DNA of 11,675 nt from Candidatus Methylomirabilota bacterium (GTDB taxonomy: Bacteria; Methylomirabilota; Methylomirabilia; Methylomirabilales; JACPAU01). The position numbers were made by a program, and so were the translations under genes. This document shows positions 1-5,831 of the stretch, piece after piece. Positions within the stretch are counted from its first letter, which is position 1, and every line of letters begins with the position of its first letter. The stretch spans positions 1 to 11,675 of the forward strand of contig JACPAU010000029.1 of assembly GCA_016180705.1 (NCBI GenBank), read 5' to 3'. The notes under the pieces were generated by a model that had not been told where the DNA came from, searched no databases, and saw nothing but the letters and a program-made list of their open reading frames with translations.

Positions 1-657
1 CAGGACGAGGGGCCGGGCGAGGGCGGATACGTGGACCTCGGGGCGGAACTCACCGACGAGGGCGGCGTCGGCCCCTCGCCCAGGGACGCGGCGCCGCTCC
101 TGGCGGAGATCCTCCAGGAATTCCGGAAGGGGGTCCGGGAACAGCTCTCCGCGGAGGACTACGAGACGCACTACAACCTGGGGATCGCGTACAAGGAGAT
201 GGAGCTGTACGACGAGGCCATCGAGGAGTTCCGCCTGGCCGCCAAGGAGCCGCAGCGGACCCTGTCCTGCGCGAACCTCCTCGGGCTCTGCTTCCTCGCC
301 AAGGGGGACGCCCCGCGCGCCGTCGCGGAGCTGGAAGGCGCCCTGACGCTGGCGGGGGCCTCGGGCGAAGAGGGATGGGGCCTGCGCTACGACCTGGCCA
401 CCGCCTACGAGGCCGCGGGGGGTCTCCAGAAGGCCTACGGCGTCCTGGCCGCCATCCAGGAGGAGGCCCCCAAGTTCCGGGACGTGAAGGCCCGCCTCCG
501 GGATTTGAAGGGGCGCCTGCGGGAACAGCCGGCCGAGGAGGGGCGGACCGCCGCGGGCGCGCGGAGCCCCGAGGCACCCCCGCCCACCCGCGAGACCCCT
601 CCCCCCGAGGCGCCTCCACCGCCCGGGAAGGGCAAGAAGAAGATCTCCTTCATCTAA
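1..657 (+). CDS. Tetratricopeptide (TPR) repeat protein, C-terminal part (5' end outside window)
   Basis: The reading frame is open from base 1, so the gene begins upstream of the window; the GTG at 31 is only an internal candidate start. The visible 218 residues hold about three TPR units, at roughly residues 54-87 (YETHYNLGIAYKEMELYDEA), 88-121 and 125-158, showing the usual small/aromatic pattern of paired helices. A Pro/Ala/Glu-rich, probably disordered tail follows (about 175-210), and the protein ends in a basic-then-hydrophobic KGKKKISFI. TPR units bind proteins, so a scaffold or assembly role is likely; no catalytic motif is visible. The gene ends 42 bases before an ExeA-type ATPase on the same strand. 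Such TPR/ATPase neighbours often belong to secretion or pilus machinery, but that role is inference. The TPR call is secure; the specific function is unknown. Confidence 0.8.
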   Translation, partial: QDEGPGEGGYVDLGAELTDEGGVGPSPRDAAPLLAEILQEFRKGVREQLSAEDYETHYNLGIAYKEMELYDEAIEEFRLAAKEPQRTLSCANLLGLCFLAKGDAPRAVAELEGALTLAGASGEEGWGLRYDLATAYEAAGGLQKAYGVLAAIQEEAPKFRDVKARLRDLKGRLREQPAEEGRTAAGARSPEAPPPTRETPPPEAPPPPGKGKKKISFI

Positions 658-699
658 AGCGACGAGGCGCCGCATGGTCAGTGCCGGGGCGGATCGCGC

Positions 700-1551
700 A
701 TGAGCTATGAGCAGTTTTACAAGTTAAAGGAGCAGCCCTTCGCCAACACCCCCGACCCCCGCTTCTACTTCGACGGGAGCCAGCACGCGGAGGTCCTCAC
801 CCGCCTCATGCACGCCGTCAATACCATGAAGGGACTGGCGGTGGTGGTTGGGGACCTGGGGACCGGCAAGACCATGCTGGCCCGCCGGATGCTCGACGCC
901 CTGGACGAGACGAAAATCGAGTCCGCCCTGCTGGTCATCATCCACTCGGCCATCACCCCCGAGTGGCTCCTCCGCAAGATCGCCCTGCAGCTCGGCGTGG
1001 AGGACGTGCCGGAGGCCGCGGATAAGGTGACCCTCTTGACCCTCCTGTACCAGCGGCTGGCCGAACTGCAGGGGCAGGGAAAAAAGGCCGTCGTGCTCAT
1101 CGACGAGGCGAACATGCTTCAGCGGCGGGAGGTGATGGAGGAGTTCCGGGGGCTGCTGAATCTGGAGCTCCCGGAGGGCAAGCTCATCACCTTCGTCTTC
1201 TTCGGCCTTCCCGAGCTGGAGGAGCACCTCGCCGTCGACCCGCCGCTCGCGCAGCGGGTCGCGCTCAAATGCCGGATGAAGTCCTTCACCCCCGAGACGA
1301 CCCGCGCCTACATCCAGCACCGGCTGCGGGTGGCGGGGGCCAGCCGGGAGCTCTTCGCCCCGGAGGCGCTGGAGGCGGTGCACCGCCACGCCCGGGGGAT
1401 CCCCCGGCTCATCAACACGCTCTGCGACAACGCCCTCCTGGAGGGCTTCCTCCTCAAGCGGGACCGGATCGACGCGGAGGTGGTCCACGGCGTGGCCCGG
1501 GACCTGGGCGTGGCCCCGGCGCCCGCGGCGAGTCCCGGGGACCGCCGGTGA
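700..1551 (+). CDS. ExeA/GspA-type AAA+ ATPase, short form
   Basis: This 283-residue protein has the start typical of the ExeA/GspA/MshM family (MSYEQFYKLKEQPFANTPDP). It has a Walker A GDLGTGKT at residues 51-58 and a Walker B VVLIDEA at 131-137. A sensor-like FFGLPEL lies at 168-174, a conserved LAQR segment at 183-186, and GIPRLINTLCDNALL at 233-247 in the C-terminal helical lid. ExeA proteins hydrolyse ATP to help assemble type II secretion or pilus components through the cell wall. The full-length protein of about 540 residues carries a periplasmic peptidoglycan-binding half; that half and any membrane segment are absent here, so this is a cytoplasmic ATPase-only version. The ATG at 700 follows a purine-rich GGGGCGGA at 686-693. 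The upstream TPR gene is a plausible partner. The next gene, pgsA, starts only 6 bases after the stop. Confidence 0.85.
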   Translation: MSYEQFYKLKEQPFANTPDPRFYFDGSQHAEVLTRLMHAVNTMKGLAVVVGDLGTGKTMLARRMLDALDETKIESALLVIIHSAITPEWLLRKIALQLGVEDVPEAADKVTLLTLLYQRLAELQGQGKKAVVLIDEANMLQRREVMEEFRGLLNLELPEGKLITFVFFGLPELEEHLAVDPPLAQRVALKCRMKSFTPETTRAYIQHRLRVAGASRELFAPEALEAVHRHARGIPRLINTLCDNALLEGFLLKRDRIDAEVVHGVARDLGVAPAPAASPGDRR

Positions 1552-1557
1552 GGGACG

Positions 1558-2103
1558 GTGAACCTCCCGACCACCCTGACAGTCGTCCGGATCTTCCTCG
1601 TCCCCTTCCTCGTGGTGCTCTTGATCGCCACCCCCCGGTATCCCGCCGTGGCCGTGGCGATCTTCCTGCTGGCGGTTTTCACGGACTGGCTGGATGGGCA
1701 CCTGGCCCGCCGCCGCCGGCAGGTCACGACCCTCGGCACCCTCCTCGATCCCATCGCGGACAAACTCCTGATCGCCGCGGCCCTGATCTCGCTGGTCGAG
1801 GTAGACAGGGTCCAGGCATGGATCGTGGTGCTCCTCGTGGGGCGGGACATCGCCGTGACCGGCCTGCGGGGAATCGCCGCGGCCCAGGGCATCGTCATCG
1901 CGGCCAGCGACTGGGGGAAGGCGAAGATGGGCGCCGAGGTCGTCGCGGTGACCCTCCTCATCCTGAGCCTGCGGGGCGGGGCGCTCCGCGGCTGGCCGCT
2001 CCAGGCCGGGACCGTCATCCTCTGGGGGGCGACGGCGATTGCCGTCCTCTCCGGCGTGGACTACTTCCGGAAGTTCTGGCGGCGGGTTGACCTCGGCGGG
2101 TGA
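1558..2103 (+). CDS. pgsA: CDP-diacylglycerol--glycerol-3-phosphate 3-phosphatidyltransferase
   Basis: This integral membrane enzyme transfers phosphatidyl from CDP-diacylglycerol to glycerol 3-phosphate, making phosphatidylglycerol phosphate, the first dedicated step to phosphatidylglycerol and cardiolipin. The 181-residue protein has the complete CDP-alcohol phosphatidyltransferase signature: D43xxD46G47xxA50R51, then G60xxxD64xxxD68, supplying the metal-binding aspartates. Several hydrophobic segments are visible (about 8-24, 29-42, 68-82, 87-97, 125-137, 150-165). The N-terminal NLPTTLTVVRIFLVPF is typical of PgsA rather than phosphatidylserine synthase. The GTG start at 1558 has GAGGGA immediately upstream, overlapping the stop of the preceding ATPase gene, with unusually short spacing. 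Its TGA overlaps the GTG of plsY, which suggests translational coupling within a lipid-synthesis pair. Confidence 0.92.
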   Translation: MNLPTTLTVVRIFLVPFLVVLLIATPRYPAVAVAIFLLAVFTDWLDGHLARRRRQVTTLGTLLDPIADKLLIAAALISLVEVDRVQAWIVVLLVGRDIAVTGLRGIAAAQGIVIAASDWGKAKMGAEVVAVTLLILSLRGGALRGWPLQAGTVILWGATAIAVLSGVDYFRKFWRRVDLGG

Positions 2104-2714
2104 GGGCGGGAGTGGAGGCGGGCCTGCTGCTCCTCCTGGGGGGCTACCTGCTGGGCGCGGTGCCCTTCGGCCTCCTCATCGGCTGGGCGCGTGGGGTGGA
2201 CATCCGCCGGCTGGGGAGCGGGAACATCGGGGCCACCAACGTCCTGCGTGCGGTGGGGAAGGCGGAGGCCGCGGGCACGCTCCTCCTGGACGGCCTGAAG
2301 GGGGCGGCGCCGGTCCTGCTCGCCCGGACGTTCGCGCTCGGCGACGGCTGGGCGGCGGCGGCTGGTCTGGCGGCCTTCCTCGGACACTGCTACCCGGTCT
2401 TCCTCCGGTTCCGGGGCGGCAAAGGGGTGGCCACCGCGCTGGGGGTAGTCCTGGCCGCGCTGCCCGCGGTGGGGCTCGCGGCGCTGGCCGTCTGGCTGCT
2501 CACCGCGCTCTGCTTCCGCTACTCCTCGCTGGCGGCGCTCGCCGCCGCGGCAAGCCTCCCCCTGCTCACCGCGGTCCGGGAGGGCCGGGGCCCGTTCCTC
2601 GCCCTCACGCTCGCGCTGGCGGCGTTCATCGTCGCCCGGCACCATGCGAACATCCGCCGCCTCTGGCGGGGGGAAGAGCAGAAGATCGGTCAGCGGGCCT
2701 CACCGGCCGCCTAG
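2100..2714 (+). CDS. plsY: Acyl-phosphate:glycerol-3-phosphate acyltransferase
   Basis: PlsY is a polytopic membrane enzyme that moves the acyl group of acyl-phosphate onto the sn-1 position of glycerol 3-phosphate, making lysophosphatidic acid. All three conserved cytoplasmic motifs are present: LGSGNIGATNV at residues 38-48, GHCYPVFLRFRGGKGV at 95-110, and RHHANIRRL at 180-188. Hydrophobic segments at about 8-28, 68-95, 111-138, 142-157 and 166-179 fit the five-helix PlsY fold, and 204 residues is the usual length. The first GTG (2100) overlaps the pgsA stop as GTGA. A second in-frame GTG at 2112 follows GAGGGCGGGA at 2101-2110 and could be the true start, which would remove four residues. 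The common neighbour gpsA is absent; about 290 non-coding bases follow. Confidence 0.93.
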   Translation: MRAGVEAGLLLLLGGYLLGAVPFGLLIGWARGVDIRRLGSGNIGATNVLRAVGKAEAAGTLLLDGLKGAAPVLLARTFALGDGWAAAAGLAAFLGHCYPVFLRFRGGKGVATALGVVLAALPAVGLAALAVWLLTALCFRYSSLAALAAAASLPLLTAVREGRGPFLALTLALAAFIVARHHANIRRLWRGEEQKIGQRASPAA

Positions 2715-2902
2715 AGCGGCTGCAACGGATTGTATCTAACGCTCAGGCGACGATTGGGGTGCTGGGCCAGATGACGGGCATCACGAGCGCCCTCGGAGCC
2801 GCCGCCCTCTTCCCGGGGCGAGCCGCTCCTCCGCCCGATACCCAGACAGGGCCTCGTCGCGGCTCACCCCGAGCGGGCGGCGGCAGGAGGGCGGCCGGAG
2901 GC

Positions 2903-2922
2903 GTATGCTCCTGGTATGCTCC
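2903..2922 (+). repeat. Tandem direct repeat GTATGCTCC, period 11
   Basis: GTATGCTCC occurs at 2903-2911 and again at 2914-2922, one helical turn apart. Both copies lie about 85-100 bases upstream of lysC. The period and position could suit a regulator-binding site, but the second copy also overlaps the possible extended -10 element, so the repeat may have no separate role. Confidence 0.5.
2912..2920 (+). promoter_or_regulatory. Possible extended -10 promoter element for lysC
   Basis: The sequence TGGTATGCT matches the extended -10 form TGnTATAAT at the TGn and four of six hexamer positions. No -35 hexamer is visible at the proper distance. If used, it would give a leader of about 75 bases containing the hairpin at 2937-2953. 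This is a weak call made because AT-containing hexamers are scarce in this sequence. Confidence 0.22.
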
Positions 2923-2956
2923 CGACCGCCGCGGGCACCACCCGAAGGGTGGTCGG
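2922..2956 (+). promoter_or_regulatory. Hairpin with an alternative pairing in the lysC leader
   Basis: ACCACCC (2937-2943), loop GAA, and GGGTGGT (2947-2953) form a perfect 7-bp stem. The right arm runs on into CGG, so GGTCGG (2951-2956) can pair instead with CCGACC at 2922-2927. The two folds exclude one another, an arrangement seen in attenuator-like leaders. There is no following U-run, so it is not a standard intrinsic terminator. The pairing is seen directly; a regulatory role is only inferred. Confidence 0.35.
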
Positions 2957-3003
2957 AGAACGGTGTGAGGCGACGTCAGTTGGGCCGGCGCTAGGGGGAG
3001 CGC

Positions 3004-4344
3004 GTGGCGCTCATCGTCCAAAAGTACGGCGGCACCAGAGTGGGGGACGTGGAGCGGATCCGGAACGTCGCCCGCCGGGTGGCCGCGACGCGCCAGGCGG
3101 GGCACGACGTGGTGGTGGTGGTTTCCGCCATGGCCCGTGAGACGGACCGCCTCCTCGCGCTCGCCCACCAGGTCGCCGAACGGCCCAACGAGCGGGAGCT
3201 GGACGTGATCCTCGCGACCGGGGAGCAGGTGAGCATCGGGCTGCTCTCGCTCGCCATCCAGGAGCTGGGCTGCAGGGCGCGCTCCTTTACCGGGAACCAG
3301 GTCCGGATCCTGACCGACCAGACGCACAGCCAGGCGCGGATCCTGCGCATCGACACGCGCCGGGTCCTGGAGGCCCTGGAGGCGGGGGAGGTCGCCATCG
3401 TGGCCGGCTTCCAGGGGGTGACCGCCGAGGAGGAGGTCACCACGCTCGGGCGCGGGGGCTCGGACCTCACGGCCGTGGCCATGGCGGCGGCCCTCGGGGC
3501 CCAGGTCTGCGAGATCTACACGGACGTCGAGGGGGTCTACACGGCGGACCCGGACCTGGTCCCGACCGCCCGCAAGCTTCGCCGGATCTCCTACGAGGAG
3601 ATGCTGGAGCTGGCCAGCCTGGGCGCCAGGGTGCTCCAGACGCGGTCCGTCGAGTACGCCAAGAACTACCACGTGCCCATCCACGTCCGCTCCAGCTTCT
3701 CGGAGGGCGGGGGGACGTTCGTCGTCGCGGAGGACGCCGCCATGGAGAAGGTGGTGGTTTCGGGCATCGCCTACAACGTGAACGAGGCCAAGATCACCGT
3801 GGCCGGGGTGGCGGACCGTCCGGGGGTTGCCGCCAAGCTCTTCGGGGCCGTGGCCGAGGCCAACGTGGTGGTGGACATGATCGTGCAGAACGTGAGCCAG
3901 GACGGGAGCACGACGGACATCTCCTTCACGGTCGGGCGCCCCGACTACCGGAAGACCCTGGAGATCGTGCGGGGGGTGGCGGTGGAGATCGGCGGGGCGG
4001 CCGTGCTGGGGAACGACCAGATCGCCAAGGTGTCGATCGTGGGGGTGGGGATGCGGACCCACTCGGGCGTGGCCGCCCGGATGTTCGAGGCCCTGGCGCG
4101 GGAGAAGATCAACATCCTGATGATCAGCACGTCCGAGATCAAGGTCTCCTGCGTCATCGAGGCCCGGTACGCGGAGCTGGCGGTCCGGACCCTGCACGAC
4201 ACCTTTGGGCTGGGGGAGCCCCCCCGGGAGGAGGAGCCGCTGCCCGTCTCGACCGGGGCCGCGCCGGGGCGGGCGGGGCGGGGCGGCCGGCGGGGGGCGG
4301 CGCGCCGCGGCGCGCCGCGCGCCCGCGCGGCCCGCCGGCGGTAG
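3004..4344 (+). CDS. lysC: Aspartate kinase (aspartokinase), with two C-terminal ACT domains
   Basis: This enzyme phosphorylates L-aspartate with ATP to L-4-aspartyl phosphate, the first step to lysine, threonine, methionine and diaminopimelate. The kinase domain spans about residues 1-245: KYGG at 7-10, SAM at 41-43, [12 protein letters not shown] at 66-77, [11 protein letters not shown] at 147-157, and [13 protein letters not shown] at 172-184. ACT domains follow at about 263-330 ([36 protein letters not shown]) and 341-402 ([13 protein letters not shown]), matching the lysine/threonine-inhibited class. Residue 12 is Arg (AGA) where the signature has Ser. The last 40 or so residues are an odd Gly/Ala/Arg-rich tail beyond the family's usual end. 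The GTG at 3004 has AGGGGGAG at 2993-3000 before it. An internal ATG at 3742 may yield a separate beta subunit. Confidence 0.93.
   Translation: MALIVQKYGGTRVGDVERIRNVARRVAATRQAGHDVVVVVSAMARETDRLLALAHQVAERPNERELDVILATGEQVSIGLLSLAIQELGCRARSFTGNQVRILTDQTHSQARILRIDTRRVLEALEAGEVAIVAGFQGVTAEEEVTTLGRGGSDLTAVAMAAALGAQVCEIYTDVEGVYTADPDLVPTARKLRRISYEEMLELASLGARVLQTRSVEYAKNYHVPIHVRSSFSEGGGTFVVAEDAAMEKVVVSGIAYNVNEAKITVAGVADRPGVAAKLFGAVAEANVVVDMIVQNVSQDGSTTDISFTVGRPDYRKTLEIVRGVAVEIGGAAVLGNDQIAKVSIVGVGMRTHSGVAARMFEALAREKINILMISTSEIKVSCVIEARYAELAVRTLHDTFGLGEPPREEEPLPVSTGAAPGRAGRGGRRGAARRGAPRARAARRR
3742..4344 (+). CDS. lysC: Possible aspartokinase beta subunit from an internal in-frame start
   Basis: The ATG at 3742 (Met247) has a near-ideal ribosome binding site, GGAGGA at 3729-3734, seven bases upstream. 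It lies immediately before the two ACT domains, so a product started here (200 residues, [17 protein letters not shown]...) would be the regulatory region alone. Bacillus subtilis aspartokinase II and Corynebacterium glutamicum LysC are known to make exactly such a beta chain from an in-frame internal start, at about residue 250 in C. glutamicum, and assemble as alpha2-beta2. The position and the match to the MEDAVLTGVA-type start of the Corynebacterium beta chain support the idea. GAGGAC also encodes ordinary Glu-Asp, so the site could be chance. Confidence 0.5.
   Translation: MEKVVVSGIAYNVNEAKITVAGVADRPGVAAKLFGAVAEANVVVDMIVQNVSQDGSTTDISFTVGRPDYRKTLEIVRGVAVEIGGAAVLGNDQIAKVSIVGVGMRTHSGVAARMFEALAREKINILMISTSEIKVSCVIEARYAELAVRTLHDTFGLGEPPREEEPLPVSTGAAPGRAGRGGRRGAARRGAPRARAARRR
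4286..4339 (+). repeat. Large GC-only stem-loop at the 3' end of lysC
   Basis: GCCGGCGGG at 4286-4294 is complementary to CCCGCCGGC at 4331-4339, giving a 9-bp outer stem that closes three bases before the lysC TAG. Inside lies an 18-base perfect palindrome at 4299-4316, made of two GGCGCGCC units separated by GC. No T-run follows, so it is not a classic intrinsic terminator. It could protect or end the lysC transcript, or simply reflect the low-complexity Gly/Arg/Ala coding sequence. It is also a likely trouble spot for sequencing. Confidence 0.45.
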
Positions 4345-4348
4345 CGCG

Positions 4349-4456
4349 GTGCGGCCTCTCGACCCCGCCGCGACCGTTGCCGCCGTCCTGCTCGGGGCGG
4401 CGATGCTCCTGCTCTCGCTCTGGCCCGCCCTCAGGGCCTGGCTGTCCGGGGAGTGA
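4349..4456 (+). CDS. Small single-span membrane protein (35 aa), hypothetical
   Basis: A short ORF fills the gap between lysC and scpA. From the GTG at 4349 it encodes 35 residues beginning MRPLDPAATVAAVLLGAAML and ending LRAWLSGE. Residues 9-32 form one hydrophobic stretch long enough to cross the membrane, bounded by a short polar N-terminus and a short C-terminus. 33 of 35 codons end in G or C, like the real genes around it, and its TGA overlaps the alternative scpA GTG as GTGA, both of which favour translation. Against it, no strong ribosome binding site precedes the GTG and I recognise no family. It could extend upstream in frame (ATG at 4205) but would then overlap lysC heavily, which is unlikely. 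Confidence 0.45.
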   Translation: MRPLDPAATVAAVLLGAAMLLLSLWPALRAWLSGE

Positions 4457-4458
4457 GC

Positions 4459-5169
4459 ATGGCCTACCAGGTGAAGCTGGAGCAGTTCGAGGGGCCGCTG
4501 GACCTCCTGCTCCACCTCATCCGGGTCCACGAGATCGAGATCACCGACATCCCCATCGCCACGATCACGGAGGAGTACTTCCGGGTCCTGACGGCGATGC
4601 AGGAGCTCGACCTGGAGGTGGCGGGGGAGTTCCTCGTCATGGCGGCCACGCTCATCTATATCAAGTCGAAGATGCTCCTCCCGCCCGCGCCGGGAGAGGA
4701 GGCGCTCGCCGAGGAGGAGGACCCGCGCCGTCCCCTCGTGGACATGCTCCTGGAGTACCAGCGGTTCAAGACGGCGGCCGGGGATCTGGCGGGCCTCGAG
4801 GAGCGCCGGCGCGAGGTCTTCGGCCGGGGCGCCGCGGTGCAGGTCCCTCCGGGGCGGGGGCCGCTCGAGCTCAGCCTGTTCGACCTGCTCGCCGCGTTTC
4901 AGGAGGTCCTGAAGCGGGCGGAGGGGCGCCCCGACGTGGAAGTGACCCCGCGCCCCTTCCGCGTGCGGGAGCGGATGGTGGAGTTGCTGGACCGGCTGGC
5001 GCAGGAGCGGCCGCTCCGGTTCTTCGCGCTCTTCGCTCCCGACGCCGACCGGCGGACGGTCATCGTCACCTTCGTGGCCCTCCTGGAGCTGCTCCGGCAG
5101 GGGGCGCTCAAGGTGCGGCAGGCCGCCCCCTTCGAGGAAATCCTCATCTACCCGGCGGAGGACGCGTGA
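4459..5169 (+). CDS. scpA: Segregation and condensation protein A
   Basis: ScpA is the kleisin subunit of the bacterial SMC-ScpAB condensin, linking SMC heads to the ScpB dimer in chromosome compaction and segregation on the nucleoid. The 236-residue protein has the family N-terminus (VKLEQFEGPLDLLLHLIRVH, residues 5-24), the conserved EFLVMAATLIYIKSKMLLP at 57-75, an acidic linker (EEALAEEEDPRRP), and a C-terminal winged-helix part (about 165-236) ending FEEILIYPAE. I chose the ATG at 4459 because GGGGAG at 4448-4453 sits five bases upstream. A GTG at 4453 would add two residues and overlap the preceding stop. Its TGA overlaps the scpB GTG (5166-5169), so the two partners are probably translationally coupled in balanced amounts. 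Confidence 0.95.
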   Translation: MAYQVKLEQFEGPLDLLLHLIRVHEIEITDIPIATITEEYFRVLTAMQELDLEVAGEFLVMAATLIYIKSKMLLPPAPGEEALAEEEDPRRPLVDMLLEYQRFKTAAGDLAGLEERRREVFGRGAAVQVPPGRGPLELSLFDLLAAFQEVLKRAEGRPDVEVTPRPFRVRERMVELLDRLAQERPLRFFALFAPDADRRTVIVTFVALLELLRQGALKVRQAAPFEEILIYPAEDA

Positions 5170-5831
5170 GCCCGGACCCCCTCGCAGCCCTCGAGGCCCT
5201 GCTCTTCGCGAGCCCGGAGCCGCTCCCGCGCGAGCGGCTCGCGGCGCTCCTGCCCGAGCTGTCCCCGGAGGGGCTCGCGGCGGCGCTGGAAGAGCTCCGG
5301 GCCCGTTACGCCTCCCCGCAGTCTGGGCTGATGCTGGACGAGGTGGCGGGAGGGTTCCGCCTGGCCACGCGCCCGGAGGTCGCCGAGGTGGTGGTACGCC
5401 TCGCGATCGTCCGGCCGAGCCGTCTCTCCCGCCCCGCCCTCGAGACGCTGGCCATCATCGCGTACCGCCAGCCCATCACGAAGGCCGAGGTGGAGGCGGT
5501 GCGCGGGGTGAACATCGACGGCGTCCTCAAGACCCTCGGCGAGCGGGGCCTGATCCGGATCCTGGGCCGTAAGCGGGACCCGGGCCGCCCGATGCTCTAC
5601 GGGACCAGCGCGGGCTTCCTGGAGTACTTCGGCTTCCGGGATCTGTCGGATCTGCCGACCCTGGCGGAGATCGAGGCCCTGGTGGCCTCGCCGCATCCCC
5701 GCCGGACGGTCGAGTACGATCCGGTGGAGGAGCCGGGTGCCGGGGAGGCCGCCCGGGGTCCCGGGGCGCGCCCGGCCGCGTCCGGCCCTGCTCCCCTGCC
5801 CTCCGCCGGCCCCCCGGAGGCGGGGGGGTGA
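5166..5831 (+). CDS. scpB: Segregation and condensation protein B
   Basis: ScpB dimers bind the central part of ScpA in the SMC condensin complex. The 221-residue protein has two winged-helix domains, at about residues 1-80 (LAALEALLFASPEPLPRERL) and 85-165. The second carries the family hallmark LSRPALETLAIIAYRQPITK (87-106) with EVEAVRGVN and GRKRDPGRPMLYGTS (134-148). From about residue 183 the sequence becomes a Pro/Gly/Ala-rich tail that is probably disordered. The GTG at 5166 overlaps the scpA stop as GTGA. The frame is open further upstream, but that part only shadows scpA. The TGA in turn overlaps the GTG of rluB, a common scpA-scpB-rluB arrangement. Confidence 0.94.
   Translation: MSPDPLAALEALLFASPEPLPRERLAALLPELSPEGLAAALEELRARYASPQSGLMLDEVAGGFRLATRPEVAEVVVRLAIVRPSRLSRPALETLAIIAYRQPITKAEVEAVRGVNIDGVLKTLGERGLIRILGRKRDPGRPMLYGTSAGFLEYFGFRDLSDLPTLAEIEALVASPHPRRTVEYDPVEEPGAGEAARGPGARPAASGPAPLPSAGPPEAGG

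Larger units (their letters stand above)
2715..3003 (+). other. Intergenic region between plsY and lysC
   Basis: This is the longest gene-free stretch in the window. It begins with an AT-richer patch (about 2721-2756) that stands out from its surroundings, followed by GC-rich sequence with no convincing ORF. Near lysC it holds a tandem GTATGCTCC repeat, an extended -10-like element, a perfect 7-bp hairpin and the lysC ribosome binding site AGGGGGAG (2993-3000). I see no tRNA, no recognisable lysine riboswitch or T-box core, and no terminator U-run. One forward frame across 2714-2818 reads like an amphipathic helix (starting ERLQRIVSNAQATIGVLGQ), but it has no start codon of its own and may be chance or a gene remnant. 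Confidence 0.6.

Noticed and set aside
2937..2956. Resemblance of AAGGGTGGTCGG to the T-box antiterminator word AGGGTGGNACCGCG
   Set aside because: The ACCGCG half does not follow, no specifier-loop architecture or terminator is visible, and GGGTGG is explained by the simple hairpin.
2905..2994. 29-codon ORF upstream of lysC with GGAGG before its ATG, ending inside the lysC ribosome binding site (possible leader peptide)
   Set aside because: Only about 70% of its codons end in G/C, unlike real genes here, and it has no run of Lys, Thr, Ile or Met codons as an aspartokinase attenuator would. It is more likely chance over the hairpin.
2916..3140. 74-codon + strand ORF overlapping the start of lysC
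   Set aside because: It overlaps the clear lysC N-terminus in another frame, and its Gly/Arg/Pro-rich product is typical of out-of-frame GC-rich sequence.
4286..4339. GC-rich stem-loop as a Rho-independent terminator of lysC
   Set aside because: No T-run follows the stem and the mini-ORF begins ten bases later, so it lacks the second half of an intrinsic terminator. It is kept only as a structural repeat.
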